Assembly: GCF_963669205.1 (NCBI RefSeq)
Contig: NZ_OY769915.1
Span: forward strand, 2,144,001 to 2,208,000
Origin: an uncultured Roseibium sp.
Lineage (GTDB): Bacteria > Pseudomonadota > Alphaproteobacteria > Rhizobiales > Stappiaceae
DNA length: 64,000 nucleotides
Direction: 5' to 3'
A program made the translations under genes and the position numbers. This document shows, piece by piece, positions 58,414 to 64,000 of the stretch; position 1 is the first letter of the stretch; each line of letters starts with the position of its first letter. The notes under the pieces were generated by a model. That model had not been told where the DNA came from, made no database searches, and saw only the letters and a program-made list of their open reading frames with translations.

Positions 58414-59279
58414 CAAATCGCAAGGGCATTATTCTCGCTGGAGGATCCGGCACGCGGCTATTCCCTCTGACAATGGCCGTCTCGAAACAGCTGATGCCGA
58501 TCTACGACAAGCCGATGATTTATTATCCGCTGTCTGTGCTGATGCTGACGGGCATCCGGGAAGTCGCCATCATCACGACCCCCGAGGACCAGCCGCAATT
58601 CAGGCGCCTTCTCCAGGATGGCAGCCAGTGGGGCATGCGCTTCGAATACATCGTCCAGCCATCGCCGGATGGACTGGCACAAGCCTACATCCTCGCCGAG
58701 GACTTCCTGGACGGTGCGCCGTCCACAATGGTGCTCGGAGACAACATCTTCTTTGGACACGGACTTCCCGAGGTTCTCGGTGCCGCCGACGCCCGTGAAC
58801 AGGGAGGAACTGTTTTCGGATATCATGTCGCCGACCCGGAGCGGTATGGTGTCGTGAAGTTCAATGATGCTGGTCTTGCCGAAGAAATTATCGAAAAGCC
58901 GGCGGTGCCTCCGTCCAATTATGCGGTCACCGGTCTCTATTTTCTGGATGGAGATGCTCCGCGCAGGGCGCGCGAAGTGAAGCCCTCGCCGCGCGGCGAA
59001 CTGGAAATCGTCACGTTGCTGGAAATGTATCTGCAGGAAGGGGCATTGAACGTCGAACGCATGGGACGCGGCTTTGCCTGGCTCGACACCGGCACGCACG
59101 AGTCATTGCTGGACGCGGGAAATTTCGTCAGAACGCTGTCTGTTAGGCAAGGCATGCAATCGGGCTGCCCGGAAGAGATCTCCTATGCGAACGGCTGGAT
59201 CGACCGGGAAAAGCTTCTGGAACATGCCGAGGTGTTCGGAAAAACCGAATATGGGAAGTATCTAAAGGCACTGGTGTGA
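58410..59279 (+). CDS. rfbA: Glucose-1-phosphate thymidylyltransferase
   Basis: 289 residues. Nucleotide-binding GGSGTRLFPLT, then KQLMPIYDKPMIYYPLS and the metal/sugar region VLGDNIFFGHGL. First step of dTDP-rhamnose synthesis. Together with rfbC, B and D the pathway is complete. Confidence 0.97.
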   Translation: MTNRKGIILAGGSGTRLFPLTMAVSKQLMPIYDKPMIYYPLSVLMLTGIREVAIITTPEDQPQFRRLLQDGSQWGMRFEYIVQPSPDGLAQAYILAEDFLDGAPSTMVLGDNIFFGHGLPEVLGAADAREQGGTVFGYHVADPERYGVVKFNDAGLAEEIIEKPAVPPSNYAVTGLYFLDGDAPRRAREVKPSPRGELEIVTLLEMYLQEGALNVERMGRGFAWLDTGTHESLLDAGNFVRTLSVRQGMQSGCPEEISYANGWIDREKLLEHAEVFGKTEYGKYLKALV

Positions 59280-59398
59280 GCTGACGGGATGTTGATGATT
59301 TTCCCGGCGATGGCACGCCGCACCTGCGACGGTTCCGCGGAAGGTTGCCGGCGCGGCGACGCACTGCAGTCAATTTGGCCATTGAGGATGAGTGTATT

Positions 59399-60232
59399 GT
59401 GAAGATACAGCATGTGATCCTGACGCGCTTCAACCTGGCAACGCCCGGCCGCGAAAAGGCGATACGCAATCAGCCGGGATGGCTGTCCGAACGGTTTGAA
59501 CTGTTCGAGCGCTATTGCCTTCCCTCAGTAGCCGCGCAGACCCACAAAGATTTTCACTGGATTGTTTTCTTCGACGAGAAAACGCCCGATCAGTTCAAGG
59601 AACGTATCGATAAACTCCGCGGTTCCTGCGGTTTTTTCCCTTACTACACCAAACTGTTTCCAGCAGACGGTTGGGCCAACGCCATACGCGAGGTTCTGGG
59701 ACCGCAACCACAAGGGACGCACCTCCTGACGACCAGGCTCGACAATGATGACGGGCTCGCATTGGATTTCACCCAGAGACTTCACGAGAATGTCGTGTCC
59801 ATGCAGGCGGGTGACATACCTATTGTGTTCAACTTCACCCAGGGCTTCATTCTCAATCGGGCGCGACTTTACCGGCTCCGCCACAAGAGCAACGCATTCG
59901 CCAGCCTGTTGGAGCCGTTTGATGAGGACATGCGCACGATCACGACGATCCCCCATATGGATCTCGGCAGCGAATATGAGATCCGGCAGATCGAGGGGCC
60001 GGGCGCATGGCTTCAGGTCGTTCACGAAACCAATGTCTCAAACAAGATCAGAGGTTTTCGTGTTTCTTCACAGGAAGCAAAGCAGCGGTTTCCGAGTGCG
60101 ATCGGTGACGAGTTCGAAGACGCAAGCGCGGCAACAGCGCTGCTGGAGAACATGACGATCAGTCTGGTTCGAGGAGCCCGGGACCGTTTTCTGGACCTTC
60201 GGCGCGGCCTTGTGGGCAATAATCCGACCTAG
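59399..60232 (+). CDS. Putative rhamnosyltransferase (Rhamno_transf family)
   Basis: 277 residues from the GTG at 59399 (GAGGATG upstream). The pattern HVILTRFNL near the start, WLSERFELFERYCLPSVAAQ, FHWIVFFDEKTP and LLTTRLDNDDGL (the DxDD metal site) matches the 'putative rhamnosyl transferase' family (PF11316). It lies 120 bases after the dTDP-rhamnose genes, which makes rhamnose the likely donor sugar. Cytoplasmic. Confidence 0.85.
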   Translation: MKIQHVILTRFNLATPGREKAIRNQPGWLSERFELFERYCLPSVAAQTHKDFHWIVFFDEKTPDQFKERIDKLRGSCGFFPYYTKLFPADGWANAIREVLGPQPQGTHLLTTRLDNDDGLALDFTQRLHENVVSMQAGDIPIVFNFTQGFILNRARLYRLRHKSNAFASLLEPFDEDMRTITTIPHMDLGSEYEIRQIEGPGAWLQVVHETNVSNKIRGFRVSSQEAKQRFPSAIGDEFEDASAATALLENMTISLVRGARDRFLDLRRGLVGNNPT

Positions 60233-60888
60233 CTGTAAAGTCCCGCAAACCACCGGGTGACTGCGACTGCGGCAAGGAAGGTCTTCATTTCCCCGCGTTG
60301 AGCTGATGCTGGGTGCGACCGAAATGGCGACCCGGCCGCCCTCTCATGCGGGCCTCTCCTGTGCCGGAGGAACACCCGTCTTGCCGTTCTCCATGGTCAA
60401 TCACCGAGCGTTCCGCTCCCCGAGCCGCGCGTATCCAGTCGGGTTCCGCAACCCTGTGGCCGAGGCTTCGCGGGGCACCTGCGCATTTGAACGACAGCTT
60501 TCATCGTCCTGACTGCATCGCCGTCTGTCTCATATGGCCTGTACACGCACCTGAGTCGCCTTCGGTTGGATTTTCATACCCAGGCTCACCCGTCCTTGAC
60601 CTATTTTTCCTCTACGTTTTCTTTTGTTCTAGTCATAGTAAAAAAACTTTGAACAAGACTTTTTAAAATTTACTTATAGTCAATTTTTCCAATAATTCGC
60701 CTATTTTCGAGCATTTTTAGACGAATATATTTGCGGCGAGCCGATGTAAGTTCCCGCTTGATCTCAGTGAAAGATTAGTTTTGGATTTTTCGTCTTAAAA
60801 GCACATAAAAATTTATAGATTTGCAGAATTAAATCATAATTCAATGGCGCTAGTTCAAGATACAAATTCAACTCGATGGAGTCGTTAT
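60233..60888. other. Intergenic region with AT-rich promoter
   Basis: 655 bases. The first half is GC-rich with no gene; from about 60600 it is very AT-rich, consistent with a strong or silenced promoter for the beta-helix gene. Confidence 0.5.
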
Positions 60889-63720
60889 ATGTCTGGAACC
60901 AACGCGTCCTCTGTAAACGAGGTTTTCGTTTCCAACGCTGAAGAATTATACCAGGCGCTGGAGTCGGCGACTGAAGGTACCGTCATCCGCTTGGCCGGCG
61001 GTGACTATGGGGAATTGCGTCTCATCGACATCGAAGAGCAACCTGCGAACTATGCGAAGAACATCACCATCGCGTCCGCCGATCCGGACGATCCGGCAGT
61101 CTTCAGTGAACTGACACTGGGTGGCGTTTCAGACTTCCATTTTGAAGGACTGACATTTGACTACGACTATCAGGATGGCGACCCCTGGTACACGCGGCCG
61201 TTCAATATCGATCTCGGCACCTCGAACGTTACCTTCAAGAACAACACCTTCGAGGGAGAGTTTGTCGAGGGTGCCGGTGAGCACTACGATGGCTACGGCT
61301 ACGGCATTGGTTTGTTCGTCAGGGACTCCAGCGACATTCTTTTCGAAGGCAACGAGTTTACCGGCTTCATCAAGGGCTTGAGCCTCGAGGGCTCGTCCAA
61401 CATCGACGTGATCTCCAACGAGTTCCACAATATGTCCAGCGACGGCATCAACCTGTCCGAAGTCGACGGCGTGAATATTGTGAACAACCACTTTCACGAT
61501 TTCCAAAAGGCCCCGACAAGTGATGCGCATATGGATTTCATCCAGATGTTCAGCGTCGGCGGAGAGCCTTCAAAGAATGTTGTTATCTCGAATAACATCA
61601 TGAACAGCGGTGAGGGATCAGCGACGCACAGCATTTTTCTGAGAAACGAATATGCTGATAGCAATCCTGGCGACACCGACGCTTATTACGAGAATTTCGT
61701 GATCACGGACAACGTGATCTACAATGCGCACGTGCACGGCATTACGGTTGGTCAGACCAATGGTCTGCTGATTGAAAACAACACGCTGCTCTACAATCCC
61801 GACGCGGCCTACGATATCACTCGCGAGGATGGGACCGTGGACTCGGAAGCATTCGCTCCGCGCATCAATCTGTTCACGGGCGAAATGCAGGACGTGACCG
61901 TCCAGAACAACGTGACGCAGACTGAAAACTCCATTGCGGGTGACTCCTACAATGTAAAAGACAACGTTGTTCTTCAGGACGATGATCCGAATGGCGCGTA
62001 TTACACTTCAAATGTGATTGCCAATGCCAATGCCGGCGAGGTCGCAAATCTGGGTGATCTCAAATTCGTCCCGGATAGCGGTTTGGACAGTGTCGGCGCG
62101 CAAATGTCGCAATTTGACATGACGCCTGAAGACCTTTCCGGATACATCACGAGTTCGGTGGGGACTGGCCTACAGTCGCAAACGGTAACATTTGATGCCA
62201 CGGCCATATTCGATGCATCGGGCGCGATGGACATATCGAGTGCGCAAGTCGTGTGGACATTCGGCGATGGTTCCACGGCGCAGGGAGCGGTGGTTTCCCA
62301 CAGTTACGAGCAACCGGGTCAGTATGCGGCTGAGGCTGAAATCAAATTGGCGTCAGGCGAAACACTTACTCTCAAGAAAGTTGTCGAGGCGGTGACGCCG
62401 ATCCCGATCGCAATGACATTCGACGAGAGTTCGGTTGGCGATCTTGATGCGGACACCTCCCAGGAAGTGGCCCTTGAGGGAGGTGCGATACGGCTTAACG
62501 ACGGCCATATCAAAGTCAAGTCGTCCAGCGAAATGTTGAACCAGGAGAGCTTCACGTTCGCCTTCGACATGAAGTCGGACGGAGAACTTCAGAGCGTTGC
62601 TTATCTCGCGGAACTCGTGAACAGCTTTTCCATTCGAATGAACAATGAAGACATCGCCGTCTTTGTTACCATTGACGGGGTCAAGCACAGTCTTGTTGTC
62701 TCCAGCGAAACGGTAACGCCTGATGCGTGGCATCAGATCGCACTGACGTTCTCGGGAGAAACAGGTGAACTTCATGTGATGGTAGACGGGGTTTCCGTCG
62801 GCTCGATCAATGGCCTCGACGGCGGGATCCTGATCGGTGATGCAAGCCGGTCGTTGGTGATGGGTGACGAGCATCTGAACAACCATTTTGATGGGCTCAT
62901 CGATAACGTCTATTTTGTCACCGAGGCGCTTTCTTCCGACCAGTTGAAAGACATCAACGCGATCGCGGATTCACTGGGCGCCGACGAGCCGGCGGATCCG
63001 CAAGAGCCGGCACCCGTTGATCCTCCGGCTGAAGAGGAGGAACCGGTCGTCCCGGAAGAACCTGCCGTGCAGCCCGAGACCAACGAGAATCAGGACATTC
63101 GCGGAAGCCACGATGTAGACGATGTGCTCGTTGGCGGCGGCGGCGATGACAGCATCATGTCCGGTGGCGGCAATGATACTGTGCGCGCAGGCGGTGGCGC
63201 CGACAAGGTTTACGGCGGTGATGGTGACGACATCCTGAGTGGTGAAGACGGGAATGACACGATCTACGGCCAAAATGGCAATGACTTTATCGATGGTGGG
63301 CTCGGTGCCGATTACCTGAATGGCGGTGAAGGCGACGACACGTTCGTGTTCGATGCTGACGACCTTGTCGTGCAAGGCGATGCTGGTTACGACAAGATCG
63401 TGGTCAATGCAGGCGCAGATGGTGTCGCCGACGTTAGCAACGTCAAGCTCGTTTCCATTGAGGAGATTGATGCAACCAACGGGACGATCGACACAATTGA
63501 ACTGAGCTTCAGAAACCTTGCACAGTACGACGATACAACTTTGATGGTGGGGGGCGACGAGGGTGATATCGTCAAGTTCGAAGGGGCCCTTGCATTGGCT
63601 GAAGAAACAGTCGTCGACGGAACCGCCTACAACAGGTACACGACGCAGTGGTATTCGACTGAACTTGATGTTCTGATCGAAAAGGGTCTCAACATTCAGG
63701 ACGCTGATTTCGTTCTGTAA
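60889..63720 (+). CDS. Beta-helix / PKD / LamG / RTX secreted protein (C5-epimerase or lyase-like)
   Basis: 943 residues from the ATG at 60889, preceded by GGAG; an ATG at 60844 lacks a site. No signal peptide. Residues about 15-370 form a right-handed parallel beta-helix rich in Asn-ladder turns (ITIASADPDD, FKNNTFEG, VISNEFHNM, VNNHFHDF), as in alginate epimerases and polysaccharide lyases. A PKD domain follows (WTFGDGS near 455), then a LamG-like domain (about 510-690), a Pro/Glu linker and five or six RTX nonapeptides (about 745-820; GGDGDDILSGEDGNDTIYG). Ca-dependent type I secretion is expected. It may process the polysaccharide made by the neighbouring genes. Confidence 0.88.
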   Translation: MSGTNASSVNEVFVSNAEELYQALESATEGTVIRLAGGDYGELRLIDIEEQPANYAKNITIASADPDDPAVFSELTLGGVSDFHFEGLTFDYDYQDGDPWYTRPFNIDLGTSNVTFKNNTFEGEFVEGAGEHYDGYGYGIGLFVRDSSDILFEGNEFTGFIKGLSLEGSSNIDVISNEFHNMSSDGINLSEVDGVNIVNNHFHDFQKAPTSDAHMDFIQMFSVGGEPSKNVVISNNIMNSGEGSATHSIFLRNEYADSNPGDTDAYYENFVITDNVIYNAHVHGITVGQTNGLLIENNTLLYNPDAAYDITREDGTVDSEAFAPRINLFTGEMQDVTVQNNVTQTENSIAGDSYNVKDNVVLQDDDPNGAYYTSNVIANANAGEVANLGDLKFVPDSGLDSVGAQMSQFDMTPEDLSGYITSSVGTGLQSQTVTFDATAIFDASGAMDISSAQVVWTFGDGSTAQGAVVSHSYEQPGQYAAEAEIKLASGETLTLKKVVEAVTPIPIAMTFDESSVGDLDADTSQEVALEGGAIRLNDGHIKVKSSSEMLNQESFTFAFDMKSDGELQSVAYLAELVNSFSIRMNNEDIAVFVTIDGVKHSLVVSSETVTPDAWHQIALTFSGETGELHVMVDGVSVGSINGLDGGILIGDASRSLVMGDEHLNNHFDGLIDNVYFVTEALSSDQLKDINAIADSLGADEPADPQEPAPVDPPAEEEEPVVPEEPAVQPETNENQDIRGSHDVDDVLVGGGGDDSIMSGGGNDTVRAGGGADKVYGGDGDDILSGEDGNDTIYGQNGNDFIDGGLGADYLNGGEGDDTFVFDADDLVVQGDAGYDKIVVNAGADGVADVSNVKLVSIEEIDATNGTIDTIELSFRNLAQYDDTTLMVGGDEGDIVKFEGALALAEETVVDGTAYNRYTTQWYSTELDVLIEKGLNIQDADFVL

Positions 63721-63750
63721 AGCTGACGTGTTCAACACTCCGAAACTTCC

Positions 63751-63780
63751 GAACAGGCCCATGTTTCCATGGGCCTGTTC
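63751..63780 (+). terminator. Strong hairpin after RTX gene
   Basis: A 13-pair stem, GAACAGGCCCATG (63751-63763) with CATGGGCCTGTTC (63768-63780), loop TTTC, then TGTGTTTG. Intrinsic terminator. The DNA from 63781 to the window end shows no supported gene. Confidence 0.8.
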
Positions 63781-64000
63781 TGTGTTTGCCCAGCCGCAAC
63801 AAACAGACTTCAACGGTGTCGATCCGAATTTCGAACCTTGACCCGTGAACCGACAACACTTGCCACAGCGGGATCGTCAGCGCCTTTCGTGAGAGGGTAT
63901 GGGGTGGCTTGCATGGGCTTGGGCAGTGCACACTACCGAAGGGCCCGTATTGCGGTCGTGGCGCTGCGTCGTCATGCGCACGCAAAGACGAAATTCTGCC

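Noticed and set aside
63689..63985. Minus-strand open frame at the window end
   Set aside because: Crosses the terminator hairpin and the end of the RTX gene.
1..64000. CRISPR arrays, rRNA genes, replication origins, prophage structural genes
   Set aside because: Looked for regularly spaced direct repeats, rRNA stretches and phage gene sets; none seen in the window.

Overview
The window looks like chromosomal DNA of a GC-rich marine alphaproteobacterium, most likely of the Stappiaceae (Roseibium/Labrenzia type) or a close Hyphomicrobiales relative. This is inferred from base composition, the abundance of TRAP transporters, and families common in that group (DUF6455, DUF930, GFA, VPLPA-CTERM, SoxR-controlled VOC protein). 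No rRNA gene is present. There is one tRNA, tRNA-Ser(GCT).

Layout. 0-1.4 kb: two glycosyltransferase genes on the minus strand. 1.6-8.5 kb: an ABC-exporter-like protein with a strongly altered nucleotide-binding domain, a cyclic-nucleotide-binding protein, an MBL-fold hydrolase, a LuxR-type regulator and a membrane class III adenylate cyclase; together they look like a cyclic-nucleotide-linked module. A 270-bp terminal-inverted-repeat element (MITE) follows exactly at the cyclase stop codon. 9-15.4 kb: housekeeping and stress genes, including a SoxR regulator whose operator lies in the divergent promoter of a VOC (glyoxalase-like) gene, a YjhX-family toxin-like gene and small hypothetical genes. 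15.5-18.4 kb: a FliK-like protein and a stand-alone FlhB C-terminal homologue. 18.6-25.8 kb: gatB, a GFA protein, an amino-acid ABC uptake operon without its ATPase, and a GT39 membrane glycosyltransferase. A second MITE family lies at 26.0-26.3 kb, again ending in the stop codon of a gene.

29.2-45.3 kb is a large catabolic region. A LysR gene faces a DctPQM TRAP operon that continues into a CalA-like SDR, a tandem SnoaL protein, an aldehyde dehydrogenase, a tandem OsmC protein and a second SDR. An IclR gene then faces a second operon: a sulfatase/phosphonate-monoester-hydrolase, an MBL alkylsulfatase-like enzyme, and a TAXI-type TRAP transporter. The gene content suggests import of a sulfate or phosphonate ester, hydrolysis to an alcohol, and oxidation through aldehyde to acid; the substrate is unknown.

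45.8-48.4 kb is accessory DNA: a two-gene small-ORF operon, a second inverted copy of the first MITE, tRNA-Ser and a sulfotransferase. 49.2-52.7 kb carries a protein with two trypsin-like domains facing a convergent subtilase. 53-64 kb is a surface-polysaccharide region: a VPLPA-CTERM (exosortase substrate) protein, an ExoY/WcaJ-like sugar transferase broken by a one-base frameshift, the complete dTDP-rhamnose set rfbCBDA, a rhamnosyltransferase-like gene, and a large beta-helix/PKD/LamG/RTX protein that is probably exported by a type I system.
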